The translations under genes were made by a program, and so were the position numbers. Positions 13,004 through 26,000 of a DNA stretch of 64,000 nucleotides are shown piece after piece. Position 1 is the first letter of the stretch. Each line of letters begins with the position of its first letter. Below the pieces are notes generated by a model that saw only the letters and a list, made by a program, of their open reading frames with translations, was not told where the DNA came from and did no database searches. Source of the stretch: Branchiostoma floridae (Eukaryota; Chordata; Leptocardii; Amphioxiformes; Branchiostomatidae); the NCBI RefSeq assembly GCF_000003815.2, contig NC_049987.1:23241661-23305660 (forward strand). Reading direction: 5' to 3'.

Positions 13004-13959
13004 CTCCGTTAATTGAAGATACACGATTGTCAAGGCGTGAGTTTCGTTTTGGGAACAAGCTTCCGACGGTCGTGAACACGGCCTCCATGGTTTGTCAACT
13101 GTAGAGTTTAAACAAACATCCCGCCAATACTAGAATTCCCATGGCACAGCGTACACGAATCGTCCCGTCATCACTGGCCTTTGTAAGAGCCACAGATGAC
13201 GGGGCGGTTCATTTGTGCACCTGTTGGAAGATGTGCTGCAGAAAATGCTCACCGTATGTTTATTGCATATTACATAAAGAGCCAAAAATAGAATTATACA
13301 CGAGGATACACCGCTTTGGATGATGTACCTACGCCCCAGTTGGCGCCCAGATGAACGGGGTTTCTTTTCAGACCTGAGAAGAAACATAAAGTAAAATAAT
13401 GCATTCCGAACACACCTGCACCACGTGGATAAAGGTTAGACATCCAGGTAAATAAAGTCCCAAAATAGCCAGTAATAACACATTATAGTTCCAGCTCTAT
13501 GTTGTCTACATTATGTACGATATTGCGTTCATCAATATACCCTTAGCCAAAGACCAAAGTTCTAGGATTCCGAATAAACAGCAATTCTCCAATTTACAAC
13601 ACCGTATTTGACTAATGCAACACGTTCGATAGCAGATGTGTATGAACAGAACAAGAGTTGAAAATACAGCCATAACAGGACAAGTTGACCTATCTCTATC
13701 TTTACACTCTACGATCAAAACATGCTACCAATTGTCATAGTTACTATTTCGTGTTAACAGTAACATTTACCCGGAGTTAAGCTTTTTCAAGATTCGTTTT
13801 CATGATCATGGTATAGGTCGTGGCAGGCCAAGCGTGCACGCTATAATAGTACCCGAATGTTTGAATTCTCGACGATGGTTTGTGACGTTTCGCAGCCGAG
13901 GTTACCGCTTGAACTTGAGTGACCCCCATCGGTAACGAGCCACTCGATCAAACTGAACG

Positions 13960-14760
13960 ACGTTATTTGGGACCGCGTGAACGAGAAGTCGCGGGTTCGA
14001 ATCCGGCTGCCGTGTTACCGATCTTGTGCCCTTGGGAAAGGCACTTTACACGACTTTCCTCACTTTACTCAGGTGAAAATGAGTACCTATATTCGGCTAG
14101 GGCCGTCCCTCGGATAGGACGTTAAATGGAGGTCCCGTGTCTGGGGAGAGTCATACCCCAGGCACGTTAAAGAACCCGCCACACGTGCGATGGTGCGGTG
14201 TGACTGGTCCAAAACCTACAGTACCTCGGCCGCACCTGGGGCAATTACTGTCGTATTGAGGTCACCTGAGTGGCGCCGAATGGCAGCTCGCTCCATACCC
14301 TTGAGATTTAGCCCCGCCTATTGTAATCTCCTCGCAGTTCAGCCCCTTGCTGCAAAGAGTGAGGAGTCGGCCCACTCAATAACAATAGAATTTATTTGAA
14401 AGAGATATTCCAAACCTGATAGTCTCTGGTGTGCAAGAAGACCTTCACCTTCAAAACATTAAGACATAAGCAATAATATAAGACTCTAAAAACAGCTGGA
14501 GTTGGTGTAAGAAGACCGTTACCTTCAAAGTATTAGGAAATAAGCATCAACATGTGGCGTTAAAAACAGCTGGAATTGGTGATTCACTTCAAATCACCCG
14601 TGTGGCGGCCTTGCGAATCTCCATCTCAAACGGTGATTTACATCATTCACCCGGACGGGAGACCTGGCGCATCCCCGTCTGGTATTCAGCCAAAAGATGA
14701 GGTATCCCACTCCCCGTAAGGTATGGTAGAGCCCCAACGGTGCTGTATAACACGTCTACT
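13960..14760 (+). mobile_element. tRNA-derived SINE split by an insertion
   Basis: 13964-14205 matches the first half of the SINE at 24884-25345 (GGTTCGAATCC B box, GGACGTTAAAT, CACACGTGCGATGGTGCGG), and 14576-14760 matches its second half (GATTCACTTCAAATC, GGACGGGAGACCTGGCG). The stretch between (about 14206-14575) is foreign. This copy has lost the A-box region. Confidence 0.75.
14400..14575. repeat. Two-unit ~80-bp tandem repeat inside the SINE insertion
   Basis: AAGAAGACC-x5-CACCTTCAAA to TTAAAAACAGCTGGA-TTGG occurs twice, first ending near 14508 and again near 14580, with moderate divergence. Confidence 0.55.
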
Positions 14761-15539
14761 ACTACTACTAAACTCAACGTTGTGGCCAAAACAATGCACG
14801 TGCATTGAAACTCAATATTCATACATAAATATGCATGGTGCTTCGTGCCTGGAGCTTTTACTTGTGCAGGAAAACCTTTCCCTTAGGACATACATTGGGA
14901 AACTGGCAACCGTTTAAAACGTTTTGCACAGCATTATAGAGAGAATGTGTCTTAATAGTAACATTGTATTCCTAAATATATCAATGGTGTTTATCAGAAA
15001 CAGCATTTTTCAAGCTTTGCTGGCAACAGAAGAGGAGCCCATCTCACACCTTCCATTCCTGTCTCCAACGATAATCTTATAACTATGAAAAAATACGTAC
15101 GTGTATGCTTGCACTGATCATATAGGCTTGACTTTTGAGTATGATTGGACATTGACAACACATATGGAGAGATACTAGTACATCCGGCTGATATATAGAT
15201 AGAATAGCAATTGCATTTCCGGAAGGATTAGAAGGATCGCGGTGCGTTGTTGAGCCCGAAAGGCATTAGGCAGGTCCACAGAGTGCGATGGCCTTGCTGC
15301 ATACGCCCACGTGCGTGGGAGTGTAGGAGCTACACTTCCGGCTACAGAAAGCACCCGCGACATGAACACAATCTGTTTTTTAGACTTTGCATTTCACACG
15401 GGCAGGAAATTCCATTTTATCTTCATTTAGAGGCCACTTTTACGGGGGGTTAAGACTGTACAAGGCGGAAGATAGCTGTATGAGCATCCGGGAAGAGCCT
15501 GATTCAAATGCAAAAGTATTTCAATGCGGGTTCCGTTTC

Positions 15540-16030
15540 ACGTTATCGTCCGGAAAGTGTCTCCTTACTTTGGCTTGAAAAACACTGTGCTTCCACGAAT
15601 GTGCTAGATGTTCCTGGAAATAGATGTAATACTTAACCTTTAATTAGTGTCAATCATGACTCTTTTATGCGAACTGTTAAATTTTCAACCTTCGGAAAAT
15701 GTCTCTTCGCATTGGCCTGAAGAGAACTATGGTTCTACGAATCTGTTTTATGTTCCCGGAACTGTCAACAGATGGGCTTTACTGTTAAAGTGGCAATCAT
15801 GACTGCTTGATACGAACATTTTAATGTTTATCTCCTAGAAAATGTCTCTCAACGCTGGCATTAAGTGAACGATGGTTCAACGAATCTGCTAGGTATTTGA
15901 ACGTTCCAGAAATAGTAAATAGGGTTCTCAACACTGGCCTGAAATAAACGGTGTTTATAGAAACCTGCTATGTGTTTGTAGAACTGTGAGCAGACGGTGA
16001 AAGGTGTGCTTTACCATTTAAGATGACGCC
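15540..16030. repeat. Degenerate tandem repeat, ~143-bp period
   Basis: Related blocks (TCTC-x-CGCATTGGCCTGAA, GTTCTACGAATCTG, TGTTCC) recur near 15562, 15704, 15847 and 15933. Copies are well diverged. Confidence 0.6.
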
Positions 16031-16499
16031 GTATCTTGCGTCAAATTTGAATCTTAGTGTACCAAAACATGGGCATGTTTACAAGAGCTACATGTATTGC
16101 ACCATACATCTGACAAATCTTATGTTATCCATTTTGTATGTATGTCCGTATGTTGAGATTGTTGTATTTACTCTTGTTGGTGCGGCAAGGACCCTATAAA
16201 CGTAACGGTTAATTACAACCCATGCACAGCCGTGCGCCTTGTTAGTGGGTGGTATATTCCGTTACATACATGTATACCTAAACCAATGCCATTGACAACC
16301 CACTCAAACACGTTCAAATCTCCTTTATCACTATAACATCTCGCGCGTGCTCAAACCTTGGCGTAGAGACAACCTTGGCATTTTGCAGCTAATTTCTGGC
16401 TTTTGCCTGTCAAGGCGGGAGGCTCCGAGCTCCCTACGTAAAAATCGAACCCGCTGGTTGCTTGGCAACGCTATCGACCAGTGCAGCAGACGAGACGTT

Positions 16500-19060
16500 C
16501 GTGTCGCTTGCAGCTGATTTCTGTAACAGTGAAAACTCGTGCACGCGGCTTGGTTGTCAGAATTATGTATGAATTATGTTTTGGGGTTCTCCCCCCAGTG
16601 GGCTTTGAAAACACCGTGAGGCGATATGCTTTTACCCTGGTTAAGTAAAGAATAAACAAACAAGCAAACAAACAAGATCTGGATCAAACCTCGACATGGT
16701 ACGTAATGATGGATCTACAGTAACTGTTTCTCAGGGAAAATATAACCCACTGTATGTCTAACAAAAATTACTGCTGTGGCTGACGGGATTTCTGTAAAGT
16801 GACGAGAAACACTCGTGCACACGGCGTGGCAGTCAGACGATCTGCATAAAACCTCGACATGGTAATGATTAGTCTACTATTTCTGAAGGGAAATAAAGCC
16901 TACCTCATGGCTGACGACAAGTGTCCTTTGTGGCGATTTCTGTAACAGTGACGTGACGTGAAAACAACGGTGCACGCGGCTTGGCAGTCTGATAACCTGC
17001 ACCATATCAAACTTTGACATGGTGATGATGCGTCTACCATTTCTCAGGGAAAATATAACCCACTTCATGTCTAACGAGAAGCGTAAGTACCAGTGTCACG
17101 TGAAAACAATGTTGCACGCGGCGCGGCAGTTTGGAAATCTGCATGAAACCTAGACATGGTGATGATGCGTCTACCATTTCTCAGGGAAAGTCTAACTTAT
17201 AGCTACTGCACGTGTAACGACAAGTGTCACCTGTAGCTGGAGGCGTCGTGATGTAATGTGAAACACGTTGCGAGACTGTCTGGCAACCTGCATCAAACCT
17301 CGACATGGTGATTATGAATGCACTTTTTCTCCGGGGACATCGAATCCACTGCATGTCAGTGTCGCCAGTGGCTGACGGGAGTCGTGATTTCTGTATCAAT
17401 GACGTGAGAAACAATGGTGCACGCGGTGTGCCAGTCCTGACAACCTGTATCAAACATTGACATGGTAATAATGAGTCTACTGTCCCTGGGCAAAACTAAC
17501 CCGTGTAACAGTGACGTGAGAAACAATGGTGCATGTTGCGGGGCAGTCTGACAGCCTGCATCATATAAAACCTCGACATGGTAATGATCATAAGTCTACC
17601 GTTTCTCTGGGAAAATCTAACCCACTGCATGCCGTCTAACGGCAGGCGTCAGTACCAGTGATGTAAAGCACTCGTGCACGTGGCTTGGCAGTCAGACAGC
17701 CTGCATTAAACCTCGACATGGTGATTATGAATGCACTGTTTCTCCGGGGACATCGAACCCACTGCATGTCAGTGAGCACGACAATTGTCGTCTGTGGCTG
17801 GCGGGAGTCGTGATGTATGCCACAGAGACGTGAGAAACAATGGTGCATGTTGCGTGCCAGTCCTGACAACCTGCATCAAACATTGACATGGTAGTAATGA
17901 GTCTACTGTCCCTGGGTAAAACTAACCCAATGCATGTCTAACAAGTACTGCCTGTGGTGATTCGTGTAACAGAGACGTGAGAAACAATGGTGCATGTTGC
18001 GTGCCAGTCCTGACAACCTGCATCAAACATTGACATGGTAGTAATGAGTCTACTGTCCCTGGGTAAAACTAACCCAATGCATGTCTAACAAGTACCGCCT
18101 GTGGTGATTCCTGTAACAGTGACATGAGAAACAATGGTGCATGTTGCGCGGCAGTCTGACAGCCTGCATCATATAAAACCTCGACATGGTAATGATCATA
18201 AGTCTACCGTTTCTCTGGGAAAATCTAACCCACTGCATGACGTCTAACGGCAAGCTTCAGTACCAGTGATGTAAAGCACTCGTGCACGTGGCTTGGCAGT
18301 CATACAGCCTGCATCAAACCTCGACATGGTGGTGATGAATGCACTTTTTCTCAGTGTGCACGACAATTGTCGCCTGTGGCTGACGAGAGTCGTGATTTCT
18401 GTAACAGTGACGTGAGAAACAATGGTACACGCGGTGTGGCAGTTCTGACAACCTGCATCAAACCTTGACATGGTGATGATGAGTGATCATAAGTCTATCA
18501 TTTCTCAGGGAAAATATACTCCACTGCATCTCTAACGACAAGTGTCCCCTGTGACGCAACCTGCATCAAACCTCGACATGGTGAATGCACTGTTTCTCCA
18601 GGGACATCGAACCCACTGCATGTCAGTGAGCACGACAGTTGTCGCCTGTGGCTGACGGGAGTCGTGATTTATGTAACAGTGACGTGAGAAACAATGGGGC
18701 ACGTGGCGCGGCAGTCTGACGACCTGCATCAAACTAGACATGACGATGATATGTCTACCGTTTCTTAAGGAAAGTCTAGCTCACTGTATGCCTAACGACA
18801 ATTGTCGCCTGCAGCTGACGGGAGTCGTGATTCATGTAACAGTAAAGTGAGAAACAATGGTGCATGTTGCATGGCCGTCTGGAGACCTACATCAAACATT
18901 GACATGGTGATGACGAATCTACTGTTTCTCCGGGACATCGAACCCACTGCATGTCAGTGTGCACGACAATTGTCACCTGTGGCTGACTGGAGTCGTGATT
19001 TCTTGAAAAATCGCGCATGTCATGTAGTTTGGCAGGCTGCACAGAGCCTGCATTAACTCT
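16500..19060. repeat. About 16-unit tandem array, ~145-bp period
   Basis: The landmark GACATGG(T/A) recurs near 16694, 16856, 17017, 17154, 17303, 17459, 17575, 17716, 17884, 18032, 18182, 18324, 18467, 18575, 18737 and 18900. Units share GTGACGTGAGAAACAATGG, ACCTGCATCAAACCT and AACCCACTGCATG blocks but vary from about 108 to 168 bp through internal deletions. Short open frames on the minus strand are by-products. Confidence 0.92.
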
Positions 19061-19762
19061 GATAATTCCAGCAGATTCCCCAATGCCACCACATCAAAAA
19101 CATCGTTGTAGATGCCTTCTCAAGATCATCTCTTAATTAGTGATAAATAATGCTATATATATATCGTTCCGCTATTCTTCCTGGAGTCCGTACAATAAAG
19201 GTACAATAAAATGAAATATAATAAACAAAACAATCATTGAACAGAAATATTAACAAAATCAATTGACAGAGGTAACATAACATTTGGTTGGAACATAGCA
19301 TTTGGTTGGCTTCGCTCGCCAGGTTGTTGCCCGGCCACTTAAACGGTCCTGAATTCAAGCAATTTAAAAATAAAGCCTTCGTTAAGTTTGGTAAAATTCA
19401 AACAAACCCAATGTGAAGCCAAACACCCCCACAGACTGTCACATCGCACTCTGGAGTCAGCGCACTTCCTCCCTAACCTGTCACCATCAGCAGGTATCAA
19501 ACTGAATGTATTTCAGGAACAAAAACGTTCCAGAAATAGGACATAAGGCGCAAATGATCGGAAGTCACCTCTTGGGGTAAATGCCCCTAGAAAGTTAGCA
19601 CCGTCGGTCAATATCCGAAAGTAGTCAGTGCGGTTCAACATAGCGGCCAATGCAAAAGGGCGGTCAGTGCAATCATTCTGGTCGATAGTTGGCCAGCTAC
19701 GTACAGCGAAGGCAGTCAGCGCAGTTGCAGCGCTCAATATGTTAAGGCAGACATCCCAAAAT

Positions 19763-20023
19763 TACCCTGGGAGCCAACCGGGATCGGGCAGCTAGGACAG
19801 TTTATTCGGTGGCCCAAGACAGTCAGGCCCATCGGATCTCCTATTAGGGCCCCGGGGAGTTTAAGCCCGATAAGGTCCACCTGGACTTCTCTCGGGAAAG
19901 GGTAGCGATAACTCCTTCGGGCTTAAACTCCCCCAGAGCACTAATGTGAGGTCGGCGGGCTGACTGCCTTGGGTCCCCGAACAAAACTCGCTAGCTACCC
20001 GATCCTGTCTGGCTCCCAGGGTA
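19763..20023. mobile_element. TACCCTGGGAGCC-type MITE with 9-bp target duplication
   Basis: Inverted ends of about 32 bases (TACCCTGGGAGCCAACCGGG and its complement) enclose 261 bases. Flanks are TCCCAAAAT and TCCCCAAAT, a 9-bp duplication with one mismatch, which suits a Mutator-like element. Confidence 0.82.
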
Positions 20024-20159
20024 TCCCCAAATACTCGAGCATTGCCCTACGGCAACCCTGACGGCGTAAGGCTCCCAGTGAGGTCCCTATCAAGGCAAGA
20101 AAGACGTTTGTAATGCCTAACCCAGTAACCTTACGCTTGCCTATCTGGATCTCTCTCTG

Positions 20160-20365
20160 TAGCTCAATTGGTAGCTGCATCATGGTTGAGCTCCTGATTT
20201 CAATTAGTTGGTAACTGGGAAGGGCATCTTGGTTGGGGCTGCACCCGTCTTTCGGAAGGGACCTAAAATGGGGGTCCAGTGTTCGAGGAGGTGCCTCGAA
20301 CACGTTAAAGGGAAGGAATAGCTACGCCTTTCTGTAAAAATATATCCTGCTGAAACAGGAAGGAA
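20160..20365 (+). mobile_element. tRNA-like SINE with CTTGGTTGGGGCTGCACCCG body
   Basis: A tRNA A-box-like head TAGCTCAATTGGTAGC precedes a body shared with 58917-59062 (CATCTTGGTTGGGGCTGCAC, CGTCTTTCGGAA, ACATTAAAGG). The B box is decayed. Confidence 0.6.
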
Positions 20366-20606
20366 ACTTAGTGCTCTGTGGGCCACTATACAGAACAAGG
20401 TGATGAACAACACACAGTTAGGCTTTTAGTCAAATCTACAACAATGGATATACCCTGTAAGATTACGTCTTCTCGTAATCATAAGTGTCTTAAAGAGCGT
20501 TAACCAGGTTTTAAAAGTTAATCAAATGTGTGCTGTCGAATCCTCGCGACTGTGCCCCTTAGGTTGTGGCTTGCATTACAATAAGCGTTATTCGAATGTA
20601 ATTTTA

Positions 20607-20739
20607 TCTGTCCGTATTGCCTTTCATCCAGTCCCGCAAGGTGGCGTCCGGGTCGCCCCTGTAGATCTGCCAGGTCGCGCAGGACATCCCGTCATGCCAT
20701 GTCGACATGACAGCGGGTACAGAGGCGCTTGTCGCACAG
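20607..20739 (-). pseudogene. Broken relic of the DEAH-RBR IBR exon
   Basis: The minus strand matches about 130 bases of exon 38837-39145 (starting at its CDKRLCTRCHVDM segment) at high identity, ending near MKDKTD. Relative to that exon there is one extra base in the CATGTCGACATG region (about 20698), which breaks the frame; afterwards HDGMSCATWQ and LRDWMKGNTD are readable. No flanking splice sites are kept, and a TAC-type microsatellite abuts one end. It is inverted relative to, and about 18 kb away from, the intact gene. Confidence 0.75.
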
Positions 20740-20782
20740 TAGTAGTAGTGGTGGTGGTGGTAGAAGTAGTAGTAGTATATGT
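20738..20782. repeat. GTA/GTG trinucleotide tract
   Basis: Mixed TAG/TGG triplets adjoining the RBR exon relic. Confidence 0.85.
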
Positions 20783-20999
20783 AGGGTTGAGGTAAATTTT
20801 CCTCTGTCTGGGGCATGGTGACCCTTGGGCTAAGGACATTGCCTGTGTAATGTACAATGTATAAACCCTGGAAACAGTCTGGCATCCAGGATACCTTAGG
20901 TGGACCTTAAACAATGTCGTTTCCTTATTTGGTGCTACCTGTGTACCATATTCGAAAGGGGGGGGGGGAGCACTACCTGTAGTGTCCCAGTCTGCTCCA

Positions 21000-22860
21000 G
21001 CTACACATGTTGTGCTTCACACTCTCCCATAGATTATCTAACCTGTAACTTACCGAACACGGCAAAAGTCTACAAAACTTCTAAACGAACCTCTCAAAAT
21101 GGAAGTCAATGTCTGAAATACCACAGAAAACGCAAGATCACCCCTGTAACCGAGTGGGCAACACCTCAGAGATTTCAACCCCCATAAACGGCTAGAATAA
21201 CTCTGAATGAACACTTCACACGGTCTCTTTTGACCTTTGTGTTCAGAGGAAGAAGCCACGACAACTAAGCTCCCAGGTAAAGACTAACGATGTGTATTTG
21301 TGCTGGGGTTTCCACAAAGATGAGGATATCAAACACTTTATGTCATCACTTTGCTTGGGCATTTTTGTACAAAGTTTTTACAACATTACTGATTTTAAAT
21401 AAGGTTAAAACGGCCCGAAACAGAAATGTCACGACTTCTTTTTTTTTGGTTGGGGGAGGGGGGGTGGAGAGACGAGGACAATGTAGTACTACACTCAAGT
21501 TTTGTAACTTATATTAACAGTGCCACATACGCGGTACAGACAGAAGGTAAAGGTAGTATTTTACCTCCTCGAACGAAGTCAGGTACCCATTTTTACACCT
21601 GGGTGGAATGAGGAAGGTTGTGTTAAGTGCCTTTCCAAAGGGACCGGCACTCCAGTTACACCACGCCCCACGCCACGTCTTCACTGGTTCGTTGCGCACG
21701 CACTACTTGGTTGGTTGACCATGGCATACATGTACCCTGTATGTTACCAGTTTGTACACCACGAACGTGTAAATAAGTACTAAGGGAAAAGTATATTGAT
21801 TAGAAGCAGAAAAACGATAGAATAGGGGCAGATTTTTGCCTACAGGACACAAGATGAATACACTATGTGGCTTGACAGACATTTTTAACGAGTTTGCTCA
21901 GTGCAAGGCCATTTACTGCGTAAAGGCGTTCAATTCAGATTGGCTATAGTATGCAAACCTAAAGTGGTTGGAAGATGGTTTTTCACAGTCAGTTGTGACG
22001 AAAACGTACGGGTAGATTTCCTTCAGATAAAGTAGATTCTGTCTTTTCAAAGATAGAAGTTTTTTTAAGTCTCGTGACAAATCGTCCGATGGGTGTGTAT
22101 TATGTGAGTATTGTGGGAATATTTAGATAAGATAATCTACGTTCTATTATAATATCGGGTCGCGTGTCATAACTGCAGGGTATTTAGTCCAACAGTGTGT
22201 ACAGCAGGATTGAAACCCCAAACCTCTGGTTCAGAAACTTCTAGAGTATGTAAATGTATGTAGTATGCAAGACCTAACAATATAAAGGCAGATGTAGTGG
22301 CCACGACTGACGTGAGCGCATTTTGCGGTGTTTTGTACGTCTTTCTGCAGATGACGCGTTTATTCAGATATGCTAACAGAAAAACGTACATAACACTGCC
22401 AAAATATGCTCACAACAAGCCCGCTCCCTGCTACATATATCTGCTTGGAAATTATGCAAGATCACCCGCGAATCTAGCTGTGCAAGTGTTGCGCATATGT
22501 AAATCATCCCGCATCCTTCCTTGTGGGACTTCGACGAACGGATATTCCATGATAGACTGACAGCCAAAGTAGATTGATTGTACAAATTTTCTATTGATAC
22601 TTTGGCATGAACTGCACCTACTGTTAGACTTATACTCCATATTTGATCATAGTGTAGTAACAGACTGTACATATTCCTTAAGGTTCCCCAGATGTACTAC
22701 ATGTATTTGTCTCTTCTAACTGTTCCACTACCCATGTACTGCATGTAATTCATCCAGACACACCAGTATATGTTATCCCTCCATGTGCAATAGTACTCGA
22801 CTGTACAAACTCTAGTCTTAGTTGTTGACTAATGTACTGTTGTTGTTTTTAATAATAATA
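21000..22860. other. No gene seen
   Basis: Apart from the SINE fragment at 21570-21670 I see no exon with paired splice sites, no family match and no RNA gene. A G-tract lies at 20959 and a G-rich run at 21455. Confidence 0.6.
21570..21670 (-). repeat. SINE fragment
   Basis: GTCAGGTACCCATTTTTACACC and GTGCCTTTCCAAAGGGACCG, related to the left edge of the window. Confidence 0.5.
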
Positions 22861-22867
22861 AAAAAAA

Positions 22868-23000
22868 TCCTTCCTTGTGTTCACAGATCTTCACATTATG
22901 TTAGAGAAGAGCAACCGCGACTCTTGCTGTACAAATTTAAAGGTTTCGCAAAAATCACCCCGCATCCTTTCTTTTGTTCACAGATCTTCACAGTAACTTA
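22868..23000 (+). repeat. Duplicated acceptor region before the peroxidase start codon
   Basis: TTCACAGATCTTCACA occurs at about 22889 and 22978, each after a CATCCTT(T/C)CTT-like tract. The nearer copy is probably the acceptor of the exon with the ATG at 23021; the farther is an edge copy. Confidence 0.5.
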
Positions 23001-23020
23001 GAGCTGAGTCAGCCGGAAAG

Positions 23021-26000
23021 ATGGGACTCTCATCGGGTCTCCTGGCCTCCCTGTTATGCCTGGGGTTCATGACCCAGGGCTTGGCCGACGATGGGATAGA
23101 GCAATGTAGCTGCGCGGCCGAGCACGGATCCTTCCACGACCATCACGCCATGCTCCTGGACGGGTCCCGCAACGTCAGCCTGGCCGAGTACCGGGGCACG
23201 ACTCTCCTGGTGGTGTGTAACAGTGGGGGTTCAAGTAGCGCCAACTGACCATGCCAAACGCCTGTCAGGCTTTTGGCTCAATCAGTTACGCTGCTGTGAT
23301 ATGACGGCCCGGGTTCGATTCCCGGGAGTCAGGATATTTGTATATATTGTTTCTTTCTGTTTTACTCGCCCCTCTTGTCGTTTCACTGGTTCCCACGCCG
23401 ACCATGTGATTAACAGGCTGGAGATGTGCCTGTCCATTGGGATATCGGACTCGGAGATTCGAGGACGAATCTTGAAAAGAAAAGGGGGAGTAGTGTAACA
23501 ATGGGGGTTCAAGTACCCCTCTTGTCGTTTCAGGTGACCGTCTCCACCTACAGCAGGTGGGCCGAGCAATACGTCGGTCTGAATGCACTCAAGAACAAAA
23601 TGGTCAACGAGAACGGACACCGGTTCGAGATCCTGGGGTTCCCCACCAACAACTTTGGGTTAATGGAGCCTGCTAAAAATGAGGAGATACTGAACGGGAT
23701 CAGGTTCGTAGTACAGCTAGTAGGGAAGAAGTCAGTTAATTGCACAACGGATAACCGCACAATTATGCTAATTGCAAGGAATCCCCAAATCCCGTGGTGG
23801 TGCAGTCCAGTTTGATAACTTCGTTTTGTTGCACCATCCGGATAATTGCACGAAATACACTGGCATATCGGGTGTGCAATTAAACGGCTTGTGCTATATT
23901 CTAGTACAAAATCTGTTTATTCGTCTAATTAGGCCATCAAGACTAGGGCATCTTCAATAAGATTTTTGGTATATAGTTTGTTCTGTGATCTTGAACCCTA
24001 TTAAAAACAATCATCGACTGAGGCATAAAAGTCACGTTTTTGTATATTTGTACATTTATTTTACTGATATGCATTTAAACGTCACACGGAGCTGCCACAG
24101 GCACCATTTACGATGCAAGACTTACTTGCAATGTTTCCCTTCGGTTCCCAACAGGTACGTCCGCCCGGGGAACAACTACGTCCCGAATTTCACCATGTTC
24201 CAGAAGGGAGACTGTAACGGGGAGAACGAACAGTCACTCTTCACGTATCTAAAGGTGAGGTACTGAACGGTAACTGATGCGTCTCTGTATTCCTTAACCC
24301 TTGTGGTGTGGCAAATTTTCACTATACATTTTCCCAATGAGACTTTCTGCTTGGTATAGATGCATAACTTAATAGGGTTATTTGGATGAAAAGTAACAAA
24401 AAGTAGCATAGTAAAAACAGTACCAACATATGCTTCCCAACATATGTTGGGCGCAGCACTACGAGGGTTTTAAGTTGTCTGGGTTCTCAGAATCACTGGA
24501 GAACTGTTATTTTTGTCTAGAATATCTGTAGGCTGGAAACACAGCCTCCAAGTGTGTTCAAGTGGTGTGAAGAGTTTACTTCTGGCAACTTTCTCACAGT
24601 CCAACGACGCCAACACGTTGCTGACGGTTAAAATTGGCATTTTTTCAAAGAGTGAACGGTGAAAGGGTTCAGTATAGTCTAAAAAAATATCCTGAGTGTC
24701 TTATTCATTACATTCGTGTATTGTGAAGCTGAGTTGAAGTTTGAATCCAAACATGGTCTTTCTCACATCTTGTTGGTGTGTGGATGCCTTTTTGTCTGTC
24801 TGATTGTTAATTGCTTTTGGCGGTAACGTCAACGTTTACCCTTGACTTGCCTCGGTTTCTTCATTTTATTCAACAGTACCTTGTGGGACCGCGTAGCGCA
24901 GCGGCAGATTGTTCGGCCCGTGACCGAGAGGTCGCGGGTTCGAATCCGACTGCGTGTTACCGATCTTGTGCCGTTGGGAAAGGCACTTTACACGACTTTC
25001 CTCACTTTACTCAGGTGAGCTAGCTTCGGCTAGGGCCGTCCCTCGGATAGGACGTTAAATAGAGGTCCCGTGTATTGGGAGAGTCACACCCCATGCACGT
25101 TAAAGAACCCCCACACGTGCGATGGTGCGGTGTGAGATGGAGAAAAAAACCCTTTTTTCTGGAGTTGGTGATTCACTTCAAATCAACCGGATGGAGGTCT
25201 GGCGAACCTCCACACCGTATCAGCCACATGATGATTTACATCATTCACCCGGACGGGAGACCTGGCGCATCCCCGTCTTGTATTCAGTTACAAGAAAGGG
25301 TATGCCACCCCAACGGTGCTCAAATACACCGTATGAATATGACTGACTGTACCTTCTTCTTTATTGCCTTACGTCGCCAGAGCTGCTGCCCCCACACCTA
25401 TTGGCTCTTGGGCGACCCAGAACGACTCTACTGGACTCCGATCAAGGTCAGCGACGTCCGCTGGAGCTTCGAAAAGTTTCTGGTGGATCCGGAAGGGAGA
25501 GGAGTGAAGAGGCAAGTGGTTGGTCTGGAATCCAGTCTTTTTAGAAATAAAAATATAGCAAGCGGACATCAAGGCAGGGAGGAAAACTTGAATATGACAG
25601 TATTCACTCCATGAAACTGGGTGCACCCTTTGGCTTTGTTTTCATAAATTGTTTTTCCAGTCAAGCATATTTTTTTGATACGTTCTGAAAATCCGTGAAC
25701 CAGCCAATTGAATTGATGGGGCCTGAGTGGCAAATGTGCAGACGCTGGCACACTGGCGCACCAAATGCGTACCACACATCTTTTCTTCTTCGAGGAGACA
25801 CGAAAAATCTAGTTTTTGATCCTCAACTTTTTTTATTCATTTTGACAGACAAGACAGGCGTAGAAAGCATAAACATAACCAAAATAAACAAAATACAAAA
25901 TGAAGCCAGACGTAAAAAATACTGATGACAAATGAAAATGTGATGACAAATGTTGGTATGCGCGCGTGTCCGATACCCCACCCCAGTAAAGCCTGGGGCA

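Noticed and set aside
23534..23703. Selenocysteine at the peroxidase active site
   Set aside because: The codon at the Sec position is AGC (Ser), not TGA, and no SECIS-like element was identified after the stop.
24884..24960. Functional tRNA gene
   Set aside because: A and B boxes are present but the acceptor stem does not close and a SINE body follows; it is a tRNA-derived element.
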